Shown here piece after piece: positions 22,449 to 33,522 of a DNA stretch of 64,000 bases (position 1 is its first letter; every line of letters begins with the position of its first letter). Under the pieces are notes generated by a model, which ran no database searches, was not told the origin of the DNA, and saw only the letters and a program-made list of their open reading frames with translations. Origin of the DNA: Isoetes taiwanensis (taxonomy: Eukaryota; Streptophyta; Lycopodiopsida; Isoetales; Isoetaceae); the NCBI GenBank assembly GCA_021234155.1, contig JAJEKV010000032.1:1-64000 (forward strand), given 5' to 3'. Both the position numbers and the translations under genes were made by a program.

Positions 22449-22769
22449 GGCAAACAGTGTTGGATTTCACCTGGCACATGAAAATGTCGATAACAAGTGT
22501 GTTAATAAAAAGGAATATGTCCTTTTTCCAAAACTGACGTATCATATCCAATCGTGAGACTAAAAACTATCATCTCATAGAACAAACTTGGTGAAATCAC
22601 AAGGAAATCAAGTAGAAAGTCAATTCGTTTCAGTTTAATTGATGAACAAACAAAGAAGAAGTGCAACTTTTTTTTACATGCAGCAAGTTGTACCTTACAT
22701 TTTCAGAGGATTATAGATAATTATTGTGCCAACTTTAGCTGGAAGCGAGGATTTAACAAATGAGATGTA

Positions 22770-25415
22770 TTATCCTCCACAAGAACATGTACCATCCTTG
22801 AACTCATGGAACTGAATAGCGTCTTTGCAAATGACAAACCGCTGCTCTAGCTTTGCGATAATTGCAATAGCTTTGTGACAATCATCACAAACCTCATCAT
22901 TTTTTACAATCCGAATTGTTGTATGTGGTGCTGTATTGATAAGGGCACATCCAATAGCAAGCCTTTCTGTGTGACCACATAATTCATGCCTACCTTCATC
23001 AGACACGTCCATTATCACATCACCCAAACAAGGAACGTGCCTCCCCTCGAATTCATGCAAAATATTTTGCAGTTTTGCTTGTATATCTTCATTCTGTGGG
23101 TGGCTTATATCACCAGCCATAAAACTGTGAATTGTTCCAAACTCATCGGTCCAGACACTTTGTTCTGGTTTTCCTCCGCCAGCATTATTTCCCAAGGCTT
23201 CAATCTTTGCACTTTCTTCCTGCATCCCACATATTGCATAAATATTTGCCATCAAAACATATGCTGAAGTATCTTTATCATCAAACTGTAATAAAGAATC
23301 AAAGGCAAGCCGACCAACCGCCACATCTTTCCACTTTCTACAAGCACCCAACACTATTCTCCAGATTGTTTGATTTGGTTTAAATGGCATATTCTTCAAC
23401 ATCAGTACTGCATCGTTAAGGCGATTGGCACGGCTAAGGAGATCAACCATACAAGCATAATGATCAATACCAGGGATAACCATATAGCGTGAGCACATAT
23501 CCCGAAAATACTCCCTTCCTTTGTCAACAAGACCAGAATGGCTGCAAACAGTAAGAAGTGAGAGAAATGTAACACCATCAACTTTAACATGTTCTTGTTC
23601 TATTCTTTCAAACAGATCAAATGCACGCTTGGTATCTCCTTGATGGGCATAACCTGCTAATAATGCACTATATGCAACCAAATCCTTTGTGCTCATTGAA
23701 TTGAAGACACGTTCCGCATCAGCCATGTTCCCGCATTTACCATAAAAGTCTACCAGACTAGTTGCTACAAGTGCATCATTCTGAAGACCAGCATTGCAGA
23801 TTTGAACATAGATTTTGTGTCCACATTCCAAGGCCGCTACGTTGCCACATGCCTTCAGTACAGCAACATAAGTCACTGCATTTGGTGCAAAACCTTCATC
23901 CTGCATTTGCATGAAAGATCGTATGGCCAAATCATTGTCCTCATTCTCTGTGTATCCAAAGATCATAGCACTCCATGAAACCACATCATGATATGGCATT
24001 GTCTCAAAGACCCGATAAGCATGAACCATGCTCCCACATTTGGCATACATGTCAATCAAAGTGTTTGCTACGATGGTATCCAAAACGAGCACTTGCTTTC
24101 CAAGTTGAGAATGGATAGCTATGCCCTTTTCTAGGCAATCTATTTTTACAAGTTTTCCCTTAGCTTCCTCATCGTTCCCTTTAGATGCACAAATACCACA
24201 AGCTTTTAGTATAGCAACATAAGTTACTGAATTTGGTGTGAAATCTTCATCTTGCATGCATTTGCACGATTGAAGAGCCAAGTCGCATTCCCCAGCCTCT
24301 GCATACCCAAACACAACAGCAGTCCAAGTTACCACATCATGATACGACATTCGATCAAAAACATGACAAGCATGCATCATGCTTCCACATTTAGCATACA
24401 TATCTACCAAAGTGCTTGCCACAAAAATGTCCAGCTCATTACTTGTTTTCATAAGATGAGCATGAATAGCCATGCCTTTCTCCAAGCATCCTACCTTGAC
24501 AAGTTTCCCCTCAATTTGCTTCCCCTCCTCTTTCACTGCACACGCAGCACATGCCTTCAGTGCAGCAACAAAAGTTCGATTATTTGGTGTGACACCCTCG
24601 TTTTGCATAAGTGCAAATAACTGCAGGGCGAAGCCACATTCCCCAATCTCTATATACCCAAATATCATGGAATTCCACGACACCAAATTCTGATGTCCCA
24701 ACCTGTCAAAGACCCAATGAGCATGCGCCATGCTCCCGCACTTGGCATACATATCGACAAGGATACTCCCCACAAAATTATCTAGCTCATGCCCACCCTT
24801 CTCAAGTTGAGAGTGGATAGCTAAACCATTCTCTAAGCATTGTACTCTCTGAAATTTACAATTGACTTGTTCCCCCTCTTCCTTTGCTGCACTCTTAGAA
24901 CATGCTTTCAGTGCAGCAACATAAGTCCGTGCATTCGGTGTGAAACCTTCATCTTGCATAGATTGAAAACACTGTAGAGCCATCTTGGAATCCCCAATTT
25001 CAACATATCCAAAAATGATTGCATTCCAAGACACCACATTATGATCCGGCATTCTGTCAAAGACACTGCTTGCATCAAACCTTTTACCACATTTGGCGTA
25101 CATGTTGATCAAGGTGTTACCAACAAGAATGTTTGCATAATCCCCACCAACAATCACAGCAGCATGGATTCTCATCCCAGTACGCAATGCCTTTAAATTG
25201 CTACATGCCTTCAATGCATCAAGTAAGATTGAAAGACCTGGCTTGAGCCCATCTTCCTTTCCTTTTTCATATATTGTTATAGGATCGTATAAGGAACTGT
25301 TCTGATGAGCCAGATTTACAGCGTGAGAATTCTGCATCTGCCTTCCTCCTCTTCTGTAAGTAGCCCTCATACCATTATAATTTCGCTTTAAAAGAGGGAC
25401 AAGAGTGCTGGGCAT
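22770..25415 (-). CDS. PLS-class PPR protein with DYW:KP-like C-terminus (organellar RNA editing factor)
   Basis: Uninterrupted 881-codon gene for a sequence-specific RNA-binding protein, expected in plastids or mitochondria. The N-terminal 30 residues are basic and could be a transit peptide. PPR motifs (P, L and S types) span about residues 63-640, marked by repeated LxDMYAKCG and VSWNAxIFGY. Three L-type motifs carry similar insertions of about 20 residues (near 175-195, 293-313 and 412-431; KEEGxQ...KLVKVxCLEKG). E-type motifs follow at about 680-745. In place of the PG box is KPEQSVW (749-755). The deaminase domain has HTE (815-817) and CDDCH (843-847), the zinc and catalytic set. It ends CSCGG with a stop instead of CGDYW. 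KPxQ in place of the PG box and loss of terminal DYW recall the DYW:KP group tied to U-to-C editing in hornworts, lycophytes and ferns. Confidence 0.85.
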   Translation of the reverse strand: MPSTLVPLLKRNYNGMRATYRRGGRQMQNSHAVNLAHQNSSLYDPITIYEKGKEDGLKPGLSILLDALKACSNLKALRTGMRIHAAVIVGGDYANILVGNTLINMYAKCGKRFDASSVFDRMPDHNVVSWNAIIFGYVEIGDSKMALQCFQSMQDEGFTPNARTYVAALKACSKSAAKEEGEQVNCKFQRVQCLENGLAIHSQLEKGGHELDNFVGSILVDMYAKCGSMAHAHWVFDRLGHQNLVSWNSMIFGYIEIGECGFALQLFALMQNEGVTPNNRTFVAALKACAACAVKEEGKQIEGKLVKVGCLEKGMAIHAHLMKTSNELDIFVASTLVDMYAKCGSMMHACHVFDRMSYHDVVTWTAVVFGYAEAGECDLALQSCKCMQDEDFTPNSVTYVAILKACGICASKGNDEEAKGKLVKIDCLEKGIAIHSQLGKQVLVLDTIVANTLIDMYAKCGSMVHAYRVFETMPYHDVVSWSAMIFGYTENEDNDLAIRSFMQMQDEGFAPNAVTYVAVLKACGNVAALECGHKIYVQICNAGLQNDALVATSLVDFYGKCGNMADAERVFNSMSTKDLVAYSALLAGYAHQGDTKRAFDLFERIEQEHVKVDGVTFLSLLTVCSHSGLVDKGREYFRDMCSRYMVIPGIDHYACMVDLLSRANRLNDAVLMLKNMPFKPNQTIWRIVLGACRKWKDVAVGRLAFDSLLQFDDKDTSAYVLMANIYAICGMQEESAKIEALGNNAGGGKPEQSVWTDEFGTIHSFMAGDISHPQNEDIQAKLQNILHEFEGRHVPCLGDVIMDVSDEGRHELCGHTERLAIGCALINTAPHTTIRIVKNDEVCDDCHKAIAIIAKLEQRFVICKDAIQFHEFKDGTCSCGG

Positions 25416-26380
25416 CCAAACTCAGACGAAAAGATTATGCACTTTAAAATACTCATGACAACAAATTTTCAGTTAACAAGGCACCTGGGTAAGAGCTGAC
25501 CAGAGCAAGCCTTGTGCTGATCTTCCAGGCCTAATTCTTTCGCTGGTAGAGGCGTTTGACATCTCAGAAGAGCATTAAATCACTTAAACAAACAAACAAG
25601 TTTGAAGAAGAACGCAGGCGTGCATATGTGCATCTATTATCATCTGCGGATCATAAAGACTTTTCAAACAAATTTTTAGTTCTGGTGGCTTTCGATGCCT
25701 TTCTTGCTATCATGGATATAATGCAACAGTCATCAAAGCTACTAGCAGTATACATTAAATAATTGTTGTCTGAGAACACATGCAATGAAGAAGTCTGGAA
25801 AACAGTTGGCTCAATCCTATTCTAATCAAGATTCGTCATTAAACATTTCTCGTTGGAATTAGTTTTAGGCCGGATCCAAAATCCAGCCTTCCAAAAAGTC
25901 CCTAGTTTTGAAATTAGTTTTCAACTAGAAAAAAGACGCGTCTCGCATAAACTTCACTAACTACGTCGTTACCCCAAGCGCAAGGGTGAAAAGAGTAGAA
26001 TAGAACCAGTTAAATTAAAAAATAATAACTGGCGGAAATACGGAAATACATGCTTGGGGTGAAGGTTAGGGTGGGGATAGAGAAGCTAGATTTAGGAAGC
26101 TTACTTTGACATGATTGTCTAGTGGAGTTTGATGGTGTGCTTCTGCTTCTCTTTTTTTTTTTTTTAGAAACGGCAGTGGTATTATATTACATGCAATACA
26201 TAGTAATACAAAAGAATAGAGTGAGACTCTGCTATACAGGCCATGACTTAATATTTCCCGAGGAGGAAATATTAACTGAATTGAAGCACTGTTTAAAAAC
26301 TTAAAGCATAAAAAACTGAAAATATAATTATATGCAAGTCATTGGGTGATAGAATTCTTTAGAATACTCTGTTACTGTTG
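25416..26380. other. Upstream region of the PPR gene
   Basis: Intergenic. It should hold the promoter and 5' UTR of the minus-strand PPR gene, but no clear core element was identified. A 66-codon plus frame at 25556-25762 has no recognised motif. Confidence 0.4.
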
Positions 26381-26382
26381 CC

Positions 26383-26592
26383 TCATTCATCTATAACTCC
26401 ATCGAGAGTTATAATAGCAAAGGCTCGATCCGTATACTTAAATAGCAGGTAATCCAATTCTACTGCCCCATATGCAGAAGCATCCAGGATATGGAGAATC
26501 CATGAGTCCCGCGCCGCCTCACATATGCCGAGCTTTTCTTCAAAATATGGCTTGAGCTCTTGCTTGAACTGCCAGATGTCTTCATCCTTCAA
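26383..26592 (-). CDS. Small uncharacterised frame, possible orphan exon
   Basis: This 69-codon frame (MKDEDIWQFKQELKPYFEEK, then ...YGAVELDYLLFKYTDRAFAI) has acidic and aromatic composition that looks protein-like rather than random, but no family was recognised and it has no clear partner exons. It may be a residual exon of a lost gene. Confidence 0.25.
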   Translation of the reverse strand: MKDEDIWQFKQELKPYFEEKLGICEAARDSWILHILDASAYGAVELDYLLFKYTDRAFAIITLDGVIDE

Positions 26593-27199
26593 TATTGTTT
26601 ATGCACACACCAAACACCTTTATTAAATTGTGGATAAATTTTATTCTCTATACAGACCAATTGACTGTAACATTGTTCTTGAGTTTGAATTTTGCACAAA
26701 GTCAATTTGCGTGGTAAATATAGCAGGCAATAGTCTTACTGAAAGGTTGAATGTACAAATGTAGTCACTAAGAAGATTAATTTGTTTCTTTATGCATGTT
26801 TTGATCATCTTTAAATAACATGGTAATAAGATCTAAGACTATGCTATAAATCTTAACAAACAAAAATTTTGTAACAAATACCATAGGAGTGTCTAGATGC
26901 ATGCAAAAGTTTGGTTGTTATAGTGCAATGCAAAGTCAAAATATGTTGTAAAGGTGCATCCCATCTACCTTCCAAGAGACTTAATCCAAAAAGTAGGGCA
27001 TGTGCCCTTGTGGCCATTGAGAGCTTCACATAGAAAGGATGCAAGTGCCACAATATTTAGTATAAATGAATAAGATAAGGAACGACTAAGATGTACAAAA
27101 TCTTGGCCAACTCCCATAAAGAATATTATGGAAGTCCCTTGAAGGCTATTTTCTGAAACGAAAATTAAATTATAGGAGGAGTGCAGTGAGACATGGACC
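26593..27199. other. Noncoding interval
   Basis: AT-rich, no gene or repeat recognised. Confidence 0.4.
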
Positions 27200-27510
27200 T
27201 TGAGGGGTATCGAATCCTTTACCAGCGTGAGGCACTAAAGCAACTAACAATAGTTATATGCACCCAGGCAACAACTAAATGTGAGAGCATCTGGAGTAAT
27301 GCACTCCAGTTGCATTTGCTCAAAACAGAGAGCCTTCCAACCAGAGTCAATATATTGTGCAATTAAAGCAGTCCAAGCCATGACCTCCTAAATTGGAAGT
27401 CTATAAAAAAACTTCTCAAGCTTCTAAAACTGATCTACGTTTTGCATACACGTAAATCAAACTGTTATAAAGATATCCAGTAATAACAATGAAGAAGTGC
27501 TATGTTGTCA
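27200..27510 (-). pseudogene. PPR gene fragment, degenerate
   Basis: Minus-strand pieces resemble a PLS-type PPR repeat: a NSLIYVYAKRRSVLEA segment (family NxLIxMYAKCGSLxxA), then VMAWTALIAQYIDSGWKAL (family VxSWTAMIxGYxxxGxxxxAL), then FEQMQLECITPDALTFS (family FxxMQxEGIxPDxxTF). Stops and frameshifts separate them. The chromovirus at 27557 is inserted just upstream of this fragment in its own orientation. Confidence 0.6.
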
Positions 27511-27551
27511 ACATTTCTCCATCTATCGTTCGGCCTGTTGAAATCAGAATT

Positions 27552-27556
27552 CAAAC
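27552..27556. repeat. Target site duplication CAAAC, left copy
   Basis: CAAAC directly before the 5' LTR. The same five bases follow the 3' LTR at 40681-40685. Confidence 0.85.
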
Positions 27557-29155
27557 TGTGACGTTCCAAGTATTTATACGGTATACGTATAAATATGTTG
27601 ACACGTCACCCAGTATAGATACGCTACCATGGGGCATGGTAACCTAGGGGGTTGACTTAAAAAGGATTAAATTAGCTATGCTAATTTAATTGTTAAAGAT
27701 AATAACCTACATTTAAGGGATCATTATTTATAAAGGATAATTAAACTAATTATCCTTTGGGGAGCCGCCACCTGGCCAAACTGGTTGGCCGACATGGGGA
27801 ATGCTATTTTGGACCCATAAGGTGGATCACCACCCCGTATCCACCATGTCGACCTGGTGAAGCCTACCTTGGGATTGAGCCGAGCCACCTTGCCCAAGTA
27901 CTTGCACTGTGTGATCGAGTGAGCATCGAAGTTTGAAGGATGGAGGCACCAAACGATAACGGATCGAAAGCAGACGGGGTGGGTGGCTAGTATAGGTCGA
28001 TATTCTAGGGTAGCCCTTTTGGGCACTTATGTGTTGTCTTGTAGGTTTCTCTGTGCTTTTATTCATAGGAACTAACCCTTGGTTGAAAAGGTAAGTTCTC
28101 TTTATATTTTGATTCGGGTTTTGCTCTCAAAGGATGAATTGATAGTTCTTTGTTTAGTTAGCACTCCCGAGATGGGGGATTACGGGAGGGTAGAGACCTC
28201 TGAGCCCATATATTGTAGTATATTCCTAGATAAAGCCCTGTATTATTCCAATAATGCGGCCTGTGCACAAGAACCCACCGGGTCATAGATGTTATGGTAC
28301 TGGCTTAGCACCAGACAAGGAACACAGTGGTGAAGTGGAGGTGGGGTCTTGCACGAACATAAAAGGCTCTGGGACTCCTATAGCGAGCTAGGCGAGAAGT
28401 CGGGTCACGTGAGGGGCCGGGTATGGGTCCGACACTCCACAGGTGGGAAGGTGTGACCCGTATGGGGCACCTTGCACTTTGAGTAGATTTAGGGCCGAGT
28501 AAGTCTGCACGGATGCGGTCATTGTGATGCGGCACGTATTCTCTAGCTTCGCCCATGGAGCCTTGTGATTACGGAAGGGGGCGCTTCCCCGACTCATCGG
28601 ACCAGGGGCTTCAAAACCCGGAGTAGGCTCGGGGGGGTGATGCCTCGAGCGCTGCGTCTCCAGGAAGGCTATAGCGGCGCCATAGCGTGAATTGACCCAT
28701 CACGCAAAGTGTGTACGGGGGGCGGATGGAGTGGACAACCCTAGCCAATGTTCTATGCCGATAACGCCATGGCAAGATTTCATCACGGCTGATCTCTTGA
28801 GGCCTAGCCGTCGATCGATCCCCACTGCGAGCAGGGGTAGAACCATGGGTTTGGGGTGTTTTCTTAGGTTTAGATGCATATTTTTTGCCGTTGGTATTTG
28901 GATGGATATGCCACCCGCGCCGTGGTGGTTATTTATATGTGATTTATCTTTGTGTGCTAACCCTTGTATTCACGCTTCAGCGGCGTAGGAGCCCCATTGA
29001 AGGCGTGGGCGAATGACCCCCGTGTCCTTCTTAGGGCATCATTATTATAGATGGCGAAAATAGGCGGAGGGCCTCGCTCATGGCGAAGTTGGTCGCCATG
29101 GGAGGAAATCCCGTATGTATACCAGAGGGTCATTATATGTTCGAGGGCGTCCACA
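27557..29155 (+). repeat. 5' LTR of the chromovirus
   Basis: Begins TGTGACGTTCCAAG and ends GGGCGTCCACA. It is homologous along its whole length to 39072-40680 and, more distantly, to the split LTR at 9769-16342. The promoter position was not determined. Confidence 0.95.
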
Positions 29156-29156
29156 G

Positions 29157-29171
29157 TGGTATCGAGCATGG
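29157..29171 (+). other. Primer binding site, tRNA-iMet type
   Basis: TGGTATCGAGCATGG lies one base after the LTR. It matches TGGTATCAGAGC, the complement of the initiator Met tRNA 3' end, with one A missing. The related element at 9756-9767 has the full form. Confidence 0.85.
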
Positions 29172-29700
29172 TTTTGGGAAGCCAAACTATTGCGGCCACA
29201 TACTAACTTCGATAGATCGTTAGCTAGAGAGTGAGGATTTTGGAGTAGTATGAGTTTTTGGGTGGTGTAATGGATGCCGTCATGCTTTGCTTTAGCGTGG
29301 TCTAATTGTAATTAAGAGGGGTGTACCGGTGCCAACCCTAACCCTAAGTGGCGGCGGGGGGTACGGTGTCGTGGCGCCCGTAGAAACCTCGGGGTAGGGG
29401 TGCCGCCACCTCGTTAAAAAAAAAAAAAAAAAAAAACCCTAACCCTAAAGTGGCGGGCGGGGGGTACCCGGGGGGCCAGCTGGCCAAATGGCGACGCCGA
29501 GGGGGGTGCCGCCACCTCAAAAGCGCCAGATCACTTTTTCATAAAAGTTTTTGGGGTTAAAATTTAAAAGTGACTTTTTCTTTCACTTTTCTTAAACACC
29601 TAGCGCCCTTTTGAGCTCGCGGCAGCCATAGCCTAGGAACTAGAAGCTTCCCTCCGCCATAGCCAAACCTTACCTTTCTCCCCAGCGCACCTTGGGCGCC
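29172..29700 (+). other. Leader with duplicated telomere-like GC module
   Basis: Two copies of a roughly 90-bp module (CCCTAACCCTAA, then GTGGCGG...GGGGTAC, ending GCCGCCACCTC) lie at about 29333-29414 and 29434-29518, separated by a run of about 21 A. The leader at 9501-9768 has one copy. No open frame spans it. Confidence 0.6.
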
Positions 29701-29787
29701 CACCTAGCGCCTACTCTATAGGATGGAGACACCCAAGCAAGTTTATCTGGCGTAAGCCTCGCTATTCAAAACCCCTATAGAGCTTAT

Positions 29788-30690
29788 AATGGTCAATTGC
29801 CGCCACAACGACCGGGACCCGGTGTACGGGCCTTGGTTTAAGACCGAAGAAATATTGGAGTATTTGGTGAGGCGCTTTCTCTGAAAGGGGTCGAGAATCC
29901 CATACCCGCTCTTTTTGCTATAATGGCGCTTTGTGTTCAAGCTCAACGCTTATTCGGAGACCCGCATGGTAGTGGAACAGAAGATGGCGCCCGTGGCATG
30001 CCCTCTTTCCGCCGCCAGGGATGACCAAGCAGGAGGAGGCCTTACAAATGCAGCCCGCATCAGCTTTGTAAATGGCCCAAGAGGCGGATTCGCAGTGGTT
30101 GGGGCATTGGATGATCCGGCCGTGATACGGGCTACCTAGGAAACCAAGATGTGCCTCTTTGATGGGGAGCCTATACTCTTCCATCGCTTTCATATGAAGA
30201 GGAGACCAACCGTATCCTCGGGAGGCGTGATCACCCCCTCAGATTTCACGTATCACTTTCGGGCCGTTGAACGAGACATGCAAGCTAATCCCCCACGTTA
30301 CTTCCATAGAGCTTACAAGAAGAATGGAGATTAGAATAGCCAAAGAGAAGCAAGCAGAGGAGCAAGCCACACCAGGCGCAAAGCTACGCAAGGCGTAAAC
30401 AACTTGATCGGAGGAGGCCGCTAAGTATAGTGGAGGATACCATTCATCAAAATGTAGAACAAGAGCAAAATCTGAAGAGAATGCGGGAAGAAGCAGAGGA
30501 AAGAGCAAGAGAGGCAAACGAAGCCGGAAGGAGCGGCCGAGGAAGGAAGAGGAAGAAAGGCATCTAAGAAGAGCAACCACCATGAAGCCCGTGGTTTCGC
30601 CGAAGACAAAAGAAGACACCCCAAAGATGTCGGTGCTCAAGATAAGGATCGCTTAGGGCTCGAGGAGGGATCGCTAAAGGTGCATAGGGA
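29788..30690 (+). pseudogene. Pre-gag coding-like region 1, unknown
   Basis: Consecutive plus-strand frames look like one broken protein: 29788-29884 (MVNCRHNDRDPVYGPWFKTE, then EILEYLVRRFL), 29933-30139 (KLNAYSETRMVVEQKMAPVA...VNGPRGGFAVVGALDDP) and 30149-30334 (MCLFDGEPILFHRFHMKRRP...TYHFRAVERDMQANPPRYF). An Arg/Glu-rich, coiled-coil-like stretch follows to about 30690 (LKRMREEAEERAREANEAGR). No domain was recognised. It lies where canonical chromoviruses have only a leader. Confidence 0.4.
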
Positions 30691-31318
30691 TAACCGGGGA
30701 CAATATCATCCGTAAAGCCCTAAGATCCCCGAACAAAGGAAGACTCGGGAAGCTGCACCCCAACCTAGGAGGAGGCATCGTTACAAGCCCGGTGCACCGT
30801 GGCACTTCGAGAGATAAGGGAAGTACCGTGAAATCCAATCGAAGTTTACATTACGAAAACTTCCTTTCCGCCCCGGTCCAGAAATTGCCCAGAATTTAAG
30901 ACGGACCTTCGTTTTCAAACTCATGCCATCCTAGCACGCCGGGAGGGTAGAGGCTTACTTGGTGGCCCTCTTTGGCGATGCAAACCTATGTGCCATCCAT
31001 AGTAACCATCATGACAAAAGACCTACGGTTAACCGCGGATCCGGTGGGGAACGGTCATCATAATTATGTACATCACAATTTTGTATCTATGTATATGGGT
31101 ATATATATTAATACAAAATCTGTTTGACTTCTTATTTTGAATTGTGAATTTTCCTACAATTAAAAAAAAAATAAAAATAATAATAAGCGGAAAAAAAAAA
31201 AGGAGATGATGAGTCGGGCCCTCGAAACGCCGTGCCAGCAAGTTAAATACAGATTCATTTTTAGGGTTTCATCATTTCTTACTCTGTTTCCTTCTTCCTC
31301 CCATCTTCCCCCCAGTTG
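30691..31318 (+). other. Spacer between pre-gag regions
   Basis: Mixed composition, with an AT-rich simple stretch at about 31060-31200. No supported frame. Confidence 0.4.
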
Positions 31319-32727
31319 ATGGACTCTGCCGGGTCGAAGACTAGCATGGTACATGGGAGGCGAAACAATGGGATCCCGGGTTCCTTACCCTCTCTTGGAT
31401 CCTATGTTGCGAGTTGTGTTCGACCTCATCGACAATATGCGCCCACCACGACTATCGACCTTTGTAGAGTTCTATGATGAGGAAATATTTTTAAGCGAAT
31501 TCTTTGGGAACCGCCCCAACCTTATCTTCAGAGATATTGTGGAGCATATGTTGGGAGATGATCGCCACAGCCTATGACATCCTCAAAGGGCATCATCGGG
31601 CGTGCTAAGCACGCTCCCATTATCGATTGTGGCTCTAATGGGCTATACTTTGAAGCCCGGTTGCCCTTGCTCTTATTATGGGCGGTATGTAGATGGTATG
31701 CGACACCGCTTTTAGAGCAAGCTAAGGCCCCACTTCCTCCGAGATCCGTGAGGAGGACGAAAGCGAGATAAACTTTGCTGATTTTGTGCGATGGAAGGAG
31801 TTAGCTAAAGAGAGGCCTTTACCTCGTGGTAGGGCCAAGCACTTGTGGGATTGAGTTCGCTTGCTACCATCAAGGTTGGGGATCGGATTACTATTTGGCG
31901 GCGACATTCAATGGGCGATCGGCATATCGCCAATAAGGGTAAGCAGAGGACCGCTCACCTTCTATATGAGCTGGCCGAATATTGTCGGTCGGCCATGATT
32001 TCATGGATTACTCTGCGCCCCAATTATCGCCCAGAGATACATCAGTTGCTCAACTATCAACCTCTTGATGTTGAGCCTATCAAGACACTCTTGTCCTTCC
32101 GCGCCGGTTAATGATTCAGGGGTACCCCATCTCCGGTTCGAATCGCTTTCTGTGTTCTGGGGCCACATGTGCCCAACATCAACGACACGCCGTCAAGCTG
32201 GAGGACGACCCAACCATGGAGGATTTATGTGATGAGAGTCAAGATGCCCGGAAGAGAAGGATTTTGCCATGGAGGAGGAGCTGCCGGAACTTGGAGTCCG
32301 AAGTTGGCCTCTTCAACCCATCCGATGGTTCCCGGGGTTGAAATGCCATATTACTCGATTCTTCCTGCGGCTTTACAATAAAGGCATGAGGTTCTCTTCT
32401 TTGCTAAGGCAATTGCCCGGCGAAGCAGGTAATTTGTATGGGCATTAAGGGCACTTTCCACCACAGCGGGCCACAAGAAATTAGCTCCTAACCTTGAGCA
32501 GATCATCCTAGTGAACCGTGATCTTGCCATTGCAGTGTTTGACCATGAGATTGGTTCTTGGATGAACATGAGTCTGCTGGTTGCGGCGCCATTGGCTACA
32601 AATGTTCCTCCAGAAATAGCTTCATCAGCTGCCTCATCAGTTAATCCTAGCGTGTTACTCCTACAGCATCGACCAGAGCCCCAGTTTGATACTCAAGCAC
32701 AAGATGTTGACGGATCGACCTCTTAGT
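31319..32727 (+). pseudogene. Pre-gag coding-like region 2, unknown
   Basis: Several adjoining plus frames read as parts of one protein: 31353-31577 (MLRVVFDLIDNMRPPRLSTF...FVEFYDEEIFLSEFFGNRPN), 31574-31771 (IDCGSNGLYFEARLPLLLLW), 31845-32111 (KVGDRITIWRRHSMGDRHIA...ELAEYCRSAMISWITLRPNY) and 32511-32726 (NRDLAIAVFDHEIGSWMNMS). No family was recognised. Small indels break it, as in gag and pol. The next 270 bp are AT-rich and end in a CTTGCAG acceptor-like site near 32974, so an intron is possible. Confidence 0.4.
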
Positions 32728-33024
32728 TTTAGGTTTCATTGGGTCATCGTATGAAATTTTGTTAATTTTGATCGGCATTACCTCTAGTGGGCCAACACCA
32801 AAATCTATGTACTGTTTTCAATTTTATATATATTCAGGATATCTTCTTATGTTTCTTGCACTGTTGAAAACCATTCCATTGTTTTCTCCTTTCAATGATT
32901 AATTATTTTCCTTAAAGCTCGAGTGGAAGGAAATTGTTTCAATGTATATATAATTATTCCTGTCGTCTTGCAGAAGAAACACTTGAGGAATACCAGGACA
33001 GGATCACCGATCTGATAAGAATGG

Positions 33025-33522
33025 ATGAGCAGGGGACCTCACGAGCGGGACTATGGGGAGCGGCGACAACCAGTATCTGACGAACGGGAAGTTGGCGATG
33101 ACATAGCGGAGCTTAGGGTGCGGAACAACCTTACGATCGACAAGGGCATGGAAGTAGTTACTCTTCTTCGAACGCGTGCTACGATGATGCGAGATGGACT
33201 CTTCCCCGTGCCCTTGGGATTATTGGAATATGACCCCCATCAAGCTTTTGATGATGCTAATGATCATCTCGAAAATCTTCTACGCTTTGCCGGCTCTTCA
33301 ACCCGATTATTAGCCCCACTTGGGATTATCAACCCGTTATTATCCGGGCTTGGAGCACGCTTCACAAGCTCGTCCGAGCTATCGCGTGTATCTATGTCAG
33401 TCATGTATCCCTCACAAACCCTTAAGCCGCAATTTCGGTTTGTGTGTTCCTATGCTTCACCATGGCTAGGAAATGGCTTGTATCGAGGCCTCTTTATGTA
33501 TTATATAACTATAAGTTTATAA
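33025..33522 (+). CDS. Pre-gag coding-like region 3, unknown
   Basis: An open frame of 165 codons starts with charged sequence (RGPHERDYGERRQPVSDERE) and then LRVRNNLTIDKGMEVVTLLR and LLEYDPHQAFDDANDHLENL. No domain was recognised. The C-terminal third after about residue 90 may be out of frame. It ends 155 bp before gag. Confidence 0.35.
   Translation: MSRGPHERDYGERRQPVSDEREVGDDIAELRVRNNLTIDKGMEVVTLLRTRATMMRDGLFPVPLGLLEYDPHQAFDDANDHLENLLRFAGSSTRLLAPLGIINPLLSGLGARFTSSSELSRVSMSVMYPSQTLKPQFRFVCSYASPWLGNGLYRGLFMYYITISL

Noticed and set aside
22449-22769. Bidirectional promoter between the F-box and PPR genes
   Set aside because: The genes converge, so this interval holds two 3' ends.
27205-27225. 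Box B-like sequence (GGATTCGATACCCC, minus strand) suggesting a tRNA or SINE
   Set aside because: It lies in or beside the PPR-like pseudogene fragment and has no acceptable box A at the right distance.
30239-30640. 133-codon minus-strand Leu/Ser-rich frame
   Set aside because: Antisense of the Arg/Glu-rich coding-like region of the chromovirus.
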